From Linanthus parryae (taxonomy: Eukaryota > Streptophyta > Magnoliopsida > Ericales > Polemoniaceae), in contig JALGPY010000007.1 of assembly GCA_023055425.1 (NCBI GenBank), positions 13,898,001 through 13,962,000 of the forward strand: a DNA stretch of 64,000 bases. The letters run 5' to 3'. Within the stretch, counting starts at the first letter, position 1. Every line of letters begins with the position of its first letter. The notes beneath the pieces are model-generated. The model worked only from the letters and a program-made list of their open reading frames with translations. It searched no databases and was not told the DNA's origin. Position numbers and translations under genes: made by a program. Positions 50,471 through 62,700 of the stretch are shown here, in pieces.

Positions 50471-50964
50471 AGGGTAAAACACACATTCACCCTCTTAGGT
50501 TTGACACAAAGACACTACACCCCTTTTCGTTCGGGGAAAGACACTTTCACCCCCTTCAGTGTGCCAAACATCAATACACTTAACTGGGAAAAAGTAAAAG
50601 ACACTTTCAACTCCTAGCAATTTTTTTAGAAAAAGTAAAAGACACTTTTTCATCCCTTCAGGTTTGACACATGCACTTTTACCCTTTCTAGTTTGGAAAA
50701 TGACACGTTTATCCTTTCAATGTACCAACCTTTTAGGAGGCTTACACCTCATAAATTGTCATTCAACCCTCTAAGAGAGCAATTTATCCCAAAAACTACT
50801 GTATGTGACGGAGCTCCAGCCACAACACTAACGATGTCACAATTTTGCGGTGCATGTGTCTTGAAATTTGGTACACTGAATTAGTGAAAATGTCATTTCT
50901 CAAACTATAAGGGATAAAAGTGTATATGTGTCAAACATGAGGGAGTAAAAGTGTCATTTACCCT
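50471..50964. mobile_element. 494-bp MITE-like inverted-repeat element
   Basis: The left end starts AGGGTAAA and runs through TTCACCCTCTTAGGTTTGACAC; the right end ends TTTACCCT with GTGTCAAACATGAGGGAGTAAA just before. These are inverted repeats of about 37 bp. The interior repeats the words AGACACTTTCA and CCTTTCAG. No clear target duplication was found, so the family (possibly Mutator-like) is open. Confidence 0.55.
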
Positions 50965-51338
50965 TTTAAAAATAAAAAAAGTTGGGTCATTTGATTGTCA
51001 AACAACATTTTTGGTATGTTGAACGATAATGACTAGTTTTTTTTTTATCAACAAACTAAACTTTATATTACATCAGACAAACAAAGAACACCCTCCCTGA
51101 GGAAAAACAGTGTTCTGCAAGTTCAGACAAACCAACTGTACAACACATAAGAAACATGAGGCAAACCTAGGGCTATGTACATAACCAAAACAGACAACAA
51201 AAAAGAACCAAAACAACAAGATCCACCAACTTTCAGGGTACTGACAAGTTGATTGTTCGACTAGTGGATATTTCTTGTGCATCATGAAGCAAAAAGAGGT
51301 TCCAGAAAAGTTGAGGAATCTTGGAGAGAAACAAAAGC

Positions 51339-51709
51339 TTATGGTTGCTGCGTGCCAAAGGTTGCCATGGAGTCAGCTATTGCATTAGCTTCACGATATA
51401 TGGGAAGGACCTGCCACGTCGGGTGAATAGAAAGAAGGTGCCTGCAATCCAAAACAATAGTCATAAACATCGGAGCCATATCGTTCGAATGTAAAAGAGC
51501 AGCCACCACTTGAGAATCAAACTCAATATCAAGCAAGGAGAAAATATGGCTATGAGCAATACAGAGTCCATAACGAAGGGCATGAAGTTCACATAAAATA
51601 ATTGAAGTATTTGATAAATAGCCATAGTAACCTTGTATCCATTGTCCACTAGAATTCCTGAAAACACCCCCAAAACCCCCAACTCCAGTGGAATGATTGA
51701 AAGAACCAT
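51339..51709 (-). pseudogene. LINE RNase H region, frameshifted
   Basis: Two overlapping frames (51461-51709 and 51339-51536) together give an RNase H-like C-terminus: LDIEFDSQVVAALL and YREANAIADSMA are typical of the plant L1 RNase H domain. The upstream catalytic part is disrupted. Confidence 0.6.
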
Positions 51710-51783
51710 CAGTATTTAATTCGTATCTAAGAAGTTCAGGTTTAGTCCACTGGATTAAAATGGAAGTGGTGGTTTTGACCTTT

Positions 51784-53343
51784 TTAGGGGTAGACGTGAA
51801 GCCATTGTTTTATGGTACACATTGTTGATGATGGTGTGTGTGTGAAACATTTGGTGTTGAAAGATTTTAGCATTTCTTGAAATCCATATTTCCCAAATGC
51901 CCAAAAAATTTGCTGCCAAGTAATATAGGAAGAGTTCAAAGGCTGTATTTTGAAACATTGCTCATAAATCCATTTGGTATGATCATTAAAAGAATTAAAA
52001 TTTGGGGTTATAATATGACACAAATTATTCCAAATGAAAGTAGCATGGTGACAGTCTTTGAATAAGTGAATGAAATGTTCAGGAAAATTATGGCAAAGGG
52101 AGCATGCTTTATCATGAAGTGGACCAAGATTTGTGTTAAGAGAAAGCTGACCACAACAAATTCTCCAAATGAAAGCTTTTAGTTTATGGGGAATGTTAAG
52201 TTTCCAAATCCATTTGTAATTTGCTGTCTTGTTTGGTATTAAAGAGTGATAAGTAGTTTTTGTATTACAAATACCCTCGTTACAATTCCACACAACGTTG
52301 TCACTACGCAAAATAAAAGGGACTGGAATACTGTTAATTTCCAGCATAATTTGTTGTGGGAAATCAAAGAAAACCTGTGAGGTACCATTTTTGATGAAAT
52401 CTGCTACCACTGATTTCTCATCAGAAGAATGCAAAGGCCCAGAAATTTGGTTCCGTAAGGGCCCATGAGGAACCCAATTATCCAGCCAAAAGGAAATATT
52501 AGAACCATTCACAATGATGTGTCTAAGATAAGGGCGGAAATGATTATTTCGTATATAGATAATTTTCTTCCATAATGGGCTGGCCGAGGCATTAGCGGTA
52601 GCAGTTAAAAAGGACTGATTAGGAAAATATTTGAGTTTTAACATGCGAACCCACCAATCTTTATCATGCTTAAGAAGTCGCCAACAAAGATGAATTAAGT
52701 GAGCTTTATTGTTGAGATGGGCTTGTTGAATTCCTAGACCTCCCATACACTTAGGTTGGGTTACAGATTCCCAATTTGTACTATGAAAGTTTGATCCCCA
52801 AAGGAAACCTCTCACAATTTTATCAATTTGGTTGGTTGTAGCCACTGGAAAGAGGGTAGTTTGCATGGTATATTGAGGTATAGTAGCTAAGCTAGCTTGA
52901 ATCAGAACACTACGACCAGCTAGATTAAGGAATTTTGTTTTCCAACTAGCTAAACGAGCTAACAATTTATCGATGATGAAAGTGTAATCAGCTTTAGACC
53001 CAGATTTGGGGAGAATAGGGACCCCAAGATAACTTCCCAATGTGTCATGGAAAGGAATATTACAATACTGTGATAAGTTTCTCTTTTGGGAGTGAGATAA
53101 ATTATCCGAGAAAACAACTCTAGATTTGTCAACGTTTATTGTTTGCCCTGAATGATAACAAAAAGTACTAAGGATATTATGAAGGGCTGTCAAATTATGT
53201 CTATTGGCTGCACCAAAGATCAGTATATCATCAGCATAAAAAAGATGACTTAGATGAGGCGAATTCTTAGATAAATAAAGTGGTTTGAATTCTTTGGAAG
53301 TAATAGCATGTTCAATATCCATGGAAAGCTTATTGAGACACAT
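51784..53343 (-). pseudogene. LINE ORF2, reverse-transcriptase C-terminal half and zf-RVT, 519 aa open
   Basis: The longest open stretch of the LINE. It contains the RT active-site motif FYADDILIF (D38, D39 of this stretch), then the LINE thumb region (SYLGVPILPKSG, SWKTKFLNLAGR, WGGLG-type KCMGGLGIQ). It ends with the zinc-binding zf-RVT region (WKLNIPHKLKAFIWR, CSLCHNFPEHFIHLFKDCH). The motif GVRQGDPLSPYLF lies just upstream in the same frame (about 53345-53385), and DLSQAYDCLNW farther up is cut off by a stop. It is a gene fragment, not a host protein. Confidence 0.85.
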
Positions 53344-53408
53344 AATAAATAAGTAAGGAGAAAGAGGATCGCCCTGTCGAACGCCACAAGTAGGTTTAAA
53401 GTAATCAC

Positions 53409-54153
53409 CTCTTTGTCCTTGTCACAGAATTGAGTAAGTAGTAGAAGTGATACAAGTGTGTATAAGCTTAATAAATGGAATAGGCAGATGTAAAGAAAAA
53501 AGAGTAGAAAAAATGAAGTTCCAATTGAGACAATCATAAGCTTGAGATAAATCAAGTTTAGCTGTAAACAGACCATTCTTGCCTTCTTTTAATGAATTTT
53601 AAAAATAGCTTCTTTAGCAAGTATAATATGATCCGCAACCCGTCTTCCCGGAATAAACCCAGCTTCATTAGGTGTAATTCACTTATCCAAAAATGGACGA
53701 AGTCGAAGAACCATAATTTTAGACATAATTTTATAAAGAGTGGTACAAAGCCCTATAGGTCAAAAATCTTTCAGAGTTTGTGGAGATTGAGTTTTGGGAA
53801 TTAAAATTAAAAAAGTCTTATTAATATCTGATTCTAAAGACCCAGTGTTCCAGAATTGATTAACTATTTGAAGTAAATCTGAGGAGATAGTGTCCCAAAA
53901 AACATGGAAGAAAAAAGGATGGAAACCATCATAGCCCGGACACTTGTAGGGTTTCATAGAAAAAAACAGTTTCTTTAAGCTCAAAGAGAGTAATAGGACT
54001 TGTTAGGGAATTAAAAGATAGGTCGCTCTCGTAATTTGGTGGAGTATTTAAATAGTGATCACCCCTGGTGTCAAGAGCTTTGAATCTGGTTTTAAAATGA
54101 TGTTGAACCATCAAATTTATATCAATAGGATCTGCAATCCAGTCACCTATCAA
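53409..54153 (-). pseudogene. LINE RT N-terminal half, broken by frameshifts and stops
   Basis: Fragments in different frames carry PYKCPGYDGFHP, ILIPKTQSPQTLKDF and the RT A-motif region DLSQAYDCLNW. At least one frame change (near 53950) and stops near 53415, 53585 and 53760 prevent a continuous product. Confidence 0.75.
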
Positions 54154-54170
54154 ATTTTTAAGTAAGGAAA

Positions 54171-55285
54171 CTAAGTTGTGACAACGGCGTTGAATAACCG
54201 TTTTATGAAAAAGGTTGTATTTCTATCGCCATCTTGCATCAAATCGCAGTTGGCTCTAAGCTTCCAGAAATCACATTCATCATTCTGAATAGCACGAAGC
54301 TCAGCAAGAAGAGTCCGTTCTTGAGAAATGGTTTCATGTGAAGGATGAAAAGCATTAAAGTTTTGGATATTTGTAATAAGTGAAATTAAATTCCGTTTCT
54401 TAGCGGGTAAATTGCCAATTTCCCGATTCCTCCATTGAGAAATAGGGTGTTGAAGAGACATTAACTTGTTCCAGCACATTTCTGTACTAGTAGACCACTT
54501 ACTCGTAATTAGAGTTTTAAAAGAGTGGTGTTTGTTCCAAAAAGTTTCAAGTTTGAAATTATAGGTTCTAATAGTAGGTAAAGAATGATTAGTATTCAGA
54601 AAAAGAGGATTATGATCTGAATCAAGCCTCGGTAAATGTTGAATTTGTGTGTTAGGGAAATTATGTAGCCAGCTTTCATTACCGAGAGCCCTATCTAAGC
54701 GTTCCATGATAAGATGGGGAGGGAACTGTTTATTAGTCCAAGTGTACGGAACCCCTGAAAACCCCAAGTCCGAAAGTCCATTTGTAAACATACAGTTACT
54801 TAAAGAGACGTTATGCCAACTAAAAGGTCGACCTCCAATTTTTTCATGAGGTGCAATAATTTCGTTAAAGTCTCCGATTAAAAGCCAAGGTAAAGAAATA
54901 TCTCTTTTAAGGCAGCAATCTTAGACCATAAAGGAGGGCGAAGAGCAGGATTAGGGGATGCATAAATCGCAGAAAGGAAAAAATCACAATTCATATGATT
55001 TACCCTAATCACCGCATGCATGGCCTGGTAGGTCTGATAAGTGAGCACCACATCCAGCACCGACGGCTTCCAGAGTATCCATATCCCACTGCGAAAACCA
55101 AGTGCATCCATGAGGTGCATTCCCCAAAAACCAAGCTTCTCAGCATGACCCCTTGCCACATCACCAGCACATTTAGTCTCAAAGACTAGGAAAAGGTCCG
55201 GGTCATACTTGTTTAGTAAATCTTGGGACTGAAGTTCAAATTTTGGAGATCCTGCTCCATTACCATTCCATGCAATGATCTTCAT
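54171..55285 (-). pseudogene. LINE ORF2 endonuclease domain, one frameshift
   Basis: Minus strand from ATG 55285: MKIIAWNGNGAGSPKFEL with the L1 endonuclease Asn, then FETK (Glu), continuing to 54878. GDFNEII and YTWTN and the SDH motif (DSDHNPLFL) follow in another frame to 54171, so a single frameshift lies near 54895. All key endonuclease motifs are otherwise visible. Confidence 0.85.
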
Positions 55286-56005
55286 GTATTGAGAGAGGAG
55301 GTTTCAACCAGATCATGAAACAGTTGGGAGGGGGAAGTGACAGTTTGTCTCCATCCATCCAAACCATCAATGGGGTGAAATTTAGGAAAACGTAGGGGAA
55401 GAAGTTCCAATTCCTTGGCTGATACCTTGAACTCCGGACCTTGCCAGTGACGAACGATCAGATTGACCGGGAGATGGTCGCTGTTCATGTGGAGAATTTC
55501 CAGTGCGTCAAGATCGTCCGGTATTTTCTTTACGAATTTTGCCCACTCGAGCATCACTTGGTGAGATTGTGGGGTGGGGAGAAACCAATCGGACTCGGTT
55601 TAGGGTGTGATTGTCAGTGGTTTCAGAGTCCGGTGATGATTGTACCATTCTGGGGTTAACTGTGGTAGTGGCGGGATCTTCTCCAAAGGACGGACAATCG
55701 AGGGTATGGTCACCAAGGAGGGTTGCATGGTGACCGTGATCGGAGTCACTGCAGTGGGGGGGGGGGGGTCGTCGGCGGTACGAGCACCGTCTTCTGGTGA
55801 GAGTCCTTTCTGAGAACCTGTAGATAGTTGGTGGCTTGACCCTCCGCCCATGATACCGAGGCCAGATTGTGCAACGGTACTTGCATGATCGGAATGGGGC
55901 CCTCCATCTGGTCGTTTTTGTAAAAGAAAATCAGTGGATTGAAGGGGTTTTCGAGCATGGATTGAGGGAGTTGGATCGGTTGGTAATGGGGAATGGAGGT
56001 GTCCA
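55282..56005 (-). pseudogene. LINE ORF1, C-terminal part, truncated by gypsy insertion
   Basis: Frames at 55282-55557, 55600-55851 and 55746-56005 give basic/proline-rich ORF1-like sequence ending ETSSLNT. The stop TGA overlaps the ORF2 start in ATGA (55282-55285). A run of ten G near 55757-55767 may be a cause of frame change. The N-terminus lies beyond the gypsy element, outside the window. Confidence 0.6.
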
Positions 56006-56185
56006 TGTAATACCCCGTTTTTATAGGGGTAACAAGTGACTTTTCGTATAGTTATATGTTAATTACATAGCGAAAGGGGAAGTAGTTGTCATTTCAAATA
56101 GTATTTGCTAGTCAAGATTTGGGGGTAGAAATTGTAGTTGGAAGAAGCTAGAAATCCTAGTGAGCAATTTGATATAAGATAATTA

Positions 56186-56236
<51 letters not shown>

Positions 56237-59209
56237 AAAAAAAAAGAAAGGAACAGACCCCTATACGGGGTGAGTCTCCCCAGGCCTTCTTCTCTTCTCC
56301 TCCCTCTTCATATACTGCTCCCCCTCCTCCTTCTGCTCACCCCCATCACCCGACACCACCCCCAACGCCAGCACCATCCCCGACACCACCATCCCACCCT
56401 CCATCTCTCCCTCTCTGCCTCCTTCTCCCTTGGTCGAACAGAAAAGAGAGAGAACCAGCAGCAGCAACAGTGGCCTTCGGCCACTGCAACAATCGCCGCC
56501 GGAAAACCCAACGGGGAAAAGCTACGCCGCCATAGCCACCTCCATCCCCACAGCCTCCATCACGAACCCTCTCTCCCTCTATCTCTCTCCCTCTCCCCTG
56601 TTTTGCCCAACGAAAAGCAGAGGAAGCAGCAGCGGCGGCAAAGCCGCTGCCTCCCCCGTCGGCGACGACACCACCATCACCACCTCCTCCACCACCTACT
56701 CCCTGTCTCTCCCCTCAGTCTCCCTCCTCTCCTCTCTTCCTCGCGACCCAGAGAGGATCACAGCAGCAGAAGCAACAACTTCGTCAAGTCACCGCCGCTA
56801 TCGCCGGACCTCCATTTTTGCCGGCGAAGCTTCAAGCCCGGCAAAATTAGCAACACCCAGCCCTTAGGATTGCTTCCCATCGCCTCCGGGAAGTACGAGG
56901 ACACTCGCAGCACGCTCGAACCTAGCCCAGGTCGCCGGAATCATCACGAGCAAACGCCACCGCCGACCCATTCGACGGCAAGCTCGAATCGGTCCGTTTC
57001 TCGACCGTTTTCAGAAATTTTCGGCTCGGGTACACTCTAAATCCCCTAATTAGTCATTTTATGCAATCAGAATCGATAATTGAGCCTTGAATCCATACTT
57101 ATATTGATCGATTTGATAGTTTACGTATAGGGGGTGAAAAGTGTCTTTTCTTACAACTTGAGGGTATAATCTGTAATTTATCAGAACTGTTTATAGCTAT
57201 GAGAAGGGGGCTGTTTTGTACATTCTGAAAAGCAGAGGGTATTTATTGTGGCATATGAGACTGTAATTTTGGTAGGGGATTAATTGTTTCTTTTATAGAA
57301 ATATTGGTTACATAATTTTGTATGTATGTATATATATATATATATATGTATGAAAATATTAAAGATATGAAATTTAAAGTTAATTTCCAAACTTCTAATT
57401 ATTAAAAATATAAATAACTTGGATAATGTAATTTTACAATAAATGGTTGCTATAAAGTAAAGTAGAGTCGTTTAATACACTAAGCCTATATATATATTCA
57501 ATAATTAATATCGGTTTTTACTTAATTAGTTAATCTCAAAATATTGTAAGTTGATATTTTAAATAAATTAATTATCTAAATATCGTCTAAGGGTGAAATA
57601 GGTTATGAATAAATTTGAGAAATATTTATGAATAGTTTATTTAACTAATATCTTTATCTAAAAGTTAAAAATATTTATTTCTCATACTTATAAGTATATA
57701 TTATATCACACTTGTTTCTTAAATAAATATTTTATGATGTCATCTCATCAACAAGTTAGTATATAGTCTTTTTATTTCACTATTAAGAATATGTTCCCAA
57801 TAGTTAATTTCATTAATTAAATAATTTCTTTGCTATAAATAATTTATTCTAGAAAAGTTAAATATAATTGTTAAAATATTGAGAATAAAATGTGGTTCTT
57901 TATAATAAAGTCTAAACTAATGTTTTCCTATTGTGGAATTTATACTTGGGGAAATTCTAAAAAGTAACTATATTATTCTTTTCACTATTTAAAGTGCAAA
58001 TGTATTATTTGTAAAATTTAATAGTAAAATTATATAATTATAATTTAAGGGTATGATTATTGCAAGCTAAGCACACTCTTGACAATTATAACCACAAAGG
58101 AAGGTTTAGGCGTCGTATTAAATTAAATTGGACTTTCTCACGTCGTTACTTGCATAGTCAGACTCTCGACTAATTAGAAAATTATAAATTTGTAGGTGAC
58201 GAATTTGTAGACGAGGGATACGTCTACCTGTAAGAGCGTACGTGCTATTTGCCGTATTATTGAGGTAAGTAAATATGCCAAGTCTAGCGTGCCTAGCTTC
58301 TTTCGTGTCGAAATGTGATTTTATAATTTGTCTCAAAATATGTTTTATGATTGCAAGCTTTACCTGAGATTGATTATGTTTTGAGATGAATGTTTTGAGA
58401 ATGTCACACGAGAATAATAACTCATTAATGATGTAAAGTGGAAAGAGTTGTGCGGGGATCGTTATATTATTGCTAGATTGGTCGTGTTGACTTGTTCACT
58501 CGACCCGTATTATTTTTAACCCGGTCGCAACCTGCCGGGTCGCTCCATGTACTCACCTCTCTGGCCGCGAGGAGTCTTAGGGGGGTGCCGGCACTTAAGG
58601 TCTTGGTAGCTTAGTGAAAGTAGATCTTCCCCGTATCAACAAGCTAATAATATGAAGTTCTTTGAGAAAGAGATTTTTATGAAAGGAAAGAAGAGATAGA
58701 TTGGGAATGATATTCCCCGTTTGAGATACAAGAGAAGGATTGAGATGCAAAGTAACAAGAAAGAGAATTTCATATGTGTTCCAGTATTCACACTTTATTC
58801 TTCAAGCAGTTACTCGGTATTGTTTATTCTCATTATACTGGTTTTTGAAAAGATATGCCTCGTAATCTGTTTACAAGCTTGGGTGTTTACTTACTCAGTA
58901 TTTCATTGCTGACTTTAGAAAAACTGCGGTTCCTGTTTTATTCCCACCGCAGGTCTAGACGACGAAGGCTTGGCTTAGATCGGGGAACGCCGACTCACCT
59001 AGTATTATCATCATGCTTAGTAACTCGAATTACTAGACGGTTTGGATCTTTTGTGTAATAATATTTTAAGACAATGTTTAAGACAGTTGGGCTATGTAAT
59101 GTATAATTATGGCAGTATTTGTTCTTGATTCCCGCCATTTCATATTTAGTAGCACCCACCCGGGCTCTCCGGTCCGGAACGGAAAGTCTGGGAATCATGG
59201 GGTGTTACA
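56006..59209 (+). repeat. 5' LTR of the gypsy element
   Basis: Begins TGTAATACCCCGTTTTTATA and ends CATGGGGTGTTACA. It contains an (AAT)n and A-rich tract (56184-56245), a strongly C/T- and CGCCGG-rich block (56270-57040), an AT-rich middle (57300-58100) and a GC-richer end. The 256-codon ORF at 56270-57040 is low-complexity and not a credible gene. Blocks at 58581-58614 and 58915-58993 match the array LTRs. Confidence 0.88.
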
Positions 59210-59211
59210 GG

Positions 59212-59223
59212 TGGTATCAGAGC
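59212..59223 (+). promoter_or_regulatory. tRNA-iMet primer site of the gypsy element
   Basis: TGGTATCAGAGC two bases after the LTR end at 59209; it fixes the LTR boundary and the plus orientation. Confidence 0.95.
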
Positions 59224-59716
59224 AGGCTGTCCAAAAAGGGAAATTAAAAACCTGTAGGGCAACCTTAAAATGAAACTAGGAAAAATATAATTAAAATTGG
59301 ACAAGCCGATTGGGTTATGGGTAGTCTAAGATCTGGTCTTACTGGTCCCACCCACCCACATCCTTTTCGTCAGTCACGAGACACGTTATGTGCTTAACAG
59401 TACTTGGTGATATTAGTTGTGATGATCTTATTGCTATCTGCGAGATATCATTTGCTCCCGAAAAGAAGGAAAGAGTTATGCATTCTAGAAGTTTGCCCCG
59501 GAAAAGGGAGTTATGCATTGAGAAAATTTATGAGAGCAAGTATGATTATGAATTGTTAGATGCTGCATTCTTATGTGGTAGATAATATTTAAGTGTGATA
59601 CGTGTGATACGTGTGTTACATGGATTGTTAAGCATGCACTTTATAAGATGATTTATGTTTATCTTTCGAGCCAATAATAGATTAAGAAATGATACAATAG
59701 GTGATAGTGTAGGAAT
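59224..59716 (+). other. Leader of the gypsy element
   Basis: About 490 bp between the primer site and the gag ATG. A 65-codon ORF at 59388-59585 shows no recognisable domain. Confidence 0.6.
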
Positions 59717-62700
59717 ATGACTGATAGACCACTACGCTACTACACCAGGAGAGTCCGGCAAGAACAGATGGCAGAAAACAACAACAACAACATGGAGCAG
59801 TTCTTTGCTCAAATGGCTCAAATGATGGGCAATGGAGCTCGGGCAGGAGTTAACTGGGCCAAGCAAGTGGCCGACATGAAACCACCAAGTTTCATGGGAA
59901 ATGAGGACCCCGTTGAGTTGGAAGACTGGATCATGGAGATGGACAAGATCCTTGAGAATGTGGAATGCCCTGAGGACCGGAAGGTAAATTGTGCAGTGTT
60001 TTATCTGAAGAGCGAGGCGAATCTCTGGTGGAGGAATGCTCGAGAAACTCTCTTGGCTCAGCCCAACTTCAATTGAGAATCCCTCCAGACTGCTCTCAGA
60101 TCCCGCTTTTATCCTTGTCATGTGAAAAGGAGCAAGCAACAAGAATTTCAGAACCTGGAGCAAGGAAGTGACTCGGTAACCGAGTACTTTCAAAAATTTA
60201 CAGAGATGATGCGGTTTGCGGGCAACACGATTCCCGATGAAGAGTCCAAAGTTTCAAAATTCATCTCCGGATTGCAAGAGAGGTTGCAGACATCTCTGCT
60301 GAGCAGAACTTATCCAACCCTTCATGAAGTCTATGATAGAGCCGCTGATATATGGCGAGTCCAGGCAGTCCAAGAGGAGAGACGCAAGAAACGCCGGCTA
60401 GAGGAGGCAGGAGGAAGTAACAGCAACTTTGCGAAAGGAAACCAGAGGGCCAGGCCCAACAACGGAGGAGGAAACCAAGTCCAGTATCGAGGCAACCAGC
60501 AGAACTAGGGAAATCAGCGAGTCCGCCGCTATTACTGCAAGAAGTGCCCAAGAAACCACCCAGGAGAAGATTGTGCTGGTAATGTCGTCACCTGCAACAA
60601 CTGTGGAAAAAGGGGACATCGAGCCTATGAATGCCGATCGCAACCAGCAGGGAACCAGCAAGTGAACCAAGGAGGAAACTTTCCGAGGCTGCAACAGAAC
60701 AACTACCAGGGGAACCGCCAGCAAAATGGGAACAACTTTGGCCACTACCAGCGGTATGGGAACCAGCAGCCAGCTAACTTGCAGATTGGGTATGGGAATC
60801 AGCATCCAGCTAACTTGCAGATTGGGTATGGAAACTTTGGAAACCATCAGAACAATGGAGGTAATGGCTATGGAAGGCAGCCAAACTACAACCAGGGGAA
60901 TGCCAGACAGAATGGAGGCCAGAACCGCAACAACAATGCTGGAGCAGCGGTCAACAACAATGCAGCAGGAGGAGCTGGAAACCAGAATGCCAATGTCGGA
61001 AGGATTGCTGTCATAACAAAGACCGAGGCAGAAGCTGCCCATGGAGTTGTCACTGGTACCTTTCTTATCCACGAGCAACCAGCATTTATATTATTTGATT
61101 CTGGTGCATCTTACTCGTTCATATCATCATCATTTGTTGAGAAACTGGGTTTGAATAAGTCATCCACCATATCCATCCCCGTAGCAACCCCTACTGGCTT
61201 AATAACAGTGTGTGACACCATATTTGAAGGAGTTGAGCTAAAAATCCTATCAAGTATCCTCCCAGCCAACCTGATAAAGTTTGACCTCGGGGGTATAGAT
61301 GTTATTCTAGGGATGGACTGGCTCGCGATGTATCGAGCAGTTATAGACTGCTATGATCAGAAGGTTCGGTTGAAAGGACCCAAAGGGGAGAAGATCACCT
61401 ACCGTGGTATCACAAGGGAACCTCGCATCAGACTAGTGTCAGCCTTGACTATAGTCAATCAAGTGAAGAAGGGAAACTCTGCCTACCTGTGCTACATCCA
61501 GGACGTATCCAAGAAGGAAAATCTACTGGAGGAGATACCTGTCGCAAGGGAATTTCCCGATGTCTTTCCAGACGAGATTCCAGGAATGCCACCCAAACGA
61601 GAAGTGGAGTTTACCCTCGACTTAGTACCTGGAACCGCTCCTATCTCGAAGGCACCGTATCGGATGGCACCAGCAGAATTAAAGGAGCTCAAGGATCAAC
61701 TGCAAGAACTCCTACAGAAAGGGTACATACGACCAAGTGTGTCACCCTGGGGAGCACCAGTGCTTTTCGTAAAGAAGAAAGATGGGAGCCTGAGGCTATG
61801 CATCGATTATCGAGAATTAAACAGCGTGACCATCAAGAACAAGTATCCTCTACCCCGAATTGACGATCTGTTCGATCAACTACAGGGGGCCAGTGTCTTC
61901 TCCAGGATTGATCTAAGGTCAGGGTATCATCAGCTTCGGGTAGCCGAAAAGGATATTCCAAAGACTGCCTTCAGAACCAGATATGGCCATTATGAGTTTA
62001 CAGTGATGCCATTTGGTCTGACCAATGCACCTGCAGTGTTTATGGATCTGATGAACCGGGTAATGAGGCCATTTCTGGATCAATTCGTAGTAGTCTTTAT
62101 CGATGACATCCTTGTGTACTCGAGGAGCGAGGAGGATCACGAGGAACATCTGAGAGAGGTGCTGCAGACTCTGAGACAAGAACAATTGTATGCCAAGCTG
62201 TCTAAATGCGAGTTCTGGTTGGATCGTGTTCCATTCTTGGGTCACATCATTTCAAAGGAGGGGATATCAGTGGACCCAGGAAAGATCTCAGCGGTTAAGG
62301 ACTGGCCAACACCGAAGAACGTGTCTGAAATAAGGAGTTTCCTTGGCTTAGCGGGTTACTATCGGCGCTTTGTGAAAGACTTCTCCAAGATTGCCAGACC
62401 ACTGACTACGCTAACGAAGAAAGCGGTGAAGTATCAGTGGGACGATAGCTGTGAAGAAGCATTTCAAACTCTAAAAGAGAAGCTGACTACGGCACCAGTG
62501 CTAGCTCTACCAAACAACTCTGGCGAGTTTGAAGTATACAGCGATGCATCGAAGAAAGGGCTAGGGTGCGTGCTTATGCAAGACAGAAGGGTAATTGCAT
62601 ATGCCTCAAGGCAATTGAAACCACATGAGGAGAACTATGCCACACATGACTTGGAGTTGGCAGCAATAGTGTTCGCGCTGAAGATATGGAGACACCATTT

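Larger units (their letters stand above)
51037..56005 (-). mobile_element. Degenerate L1-type LINE, 5' part cut by a gypsy insertion
   Basis: It reads on the minus strand from beyond 56005 to a 3' A tract (T run 51037-51046). The order is end of ORF1, then ORF2 with apurinic-type endonuclease, reverse transcriptase, zf-RVT and RNase H regions. The endonuclease is split by a frameshift near 54895, and the RT by frameshifts near 53950 and 53400 plus stops, so the copy is dead. No homologous 5' end is present because the Ty3/gypsy LTR begins at 56006. Confidence 0.88.

Noticed and set aside
56270..57040. 256-codon ORF in the gypsy LTR as a host or captured gene
   Set aside because: Low-complexity Ser/Pro/His/Leu sequence from a CT-rich tract, with overlapping ORFs in other frames and no recognisable domain.
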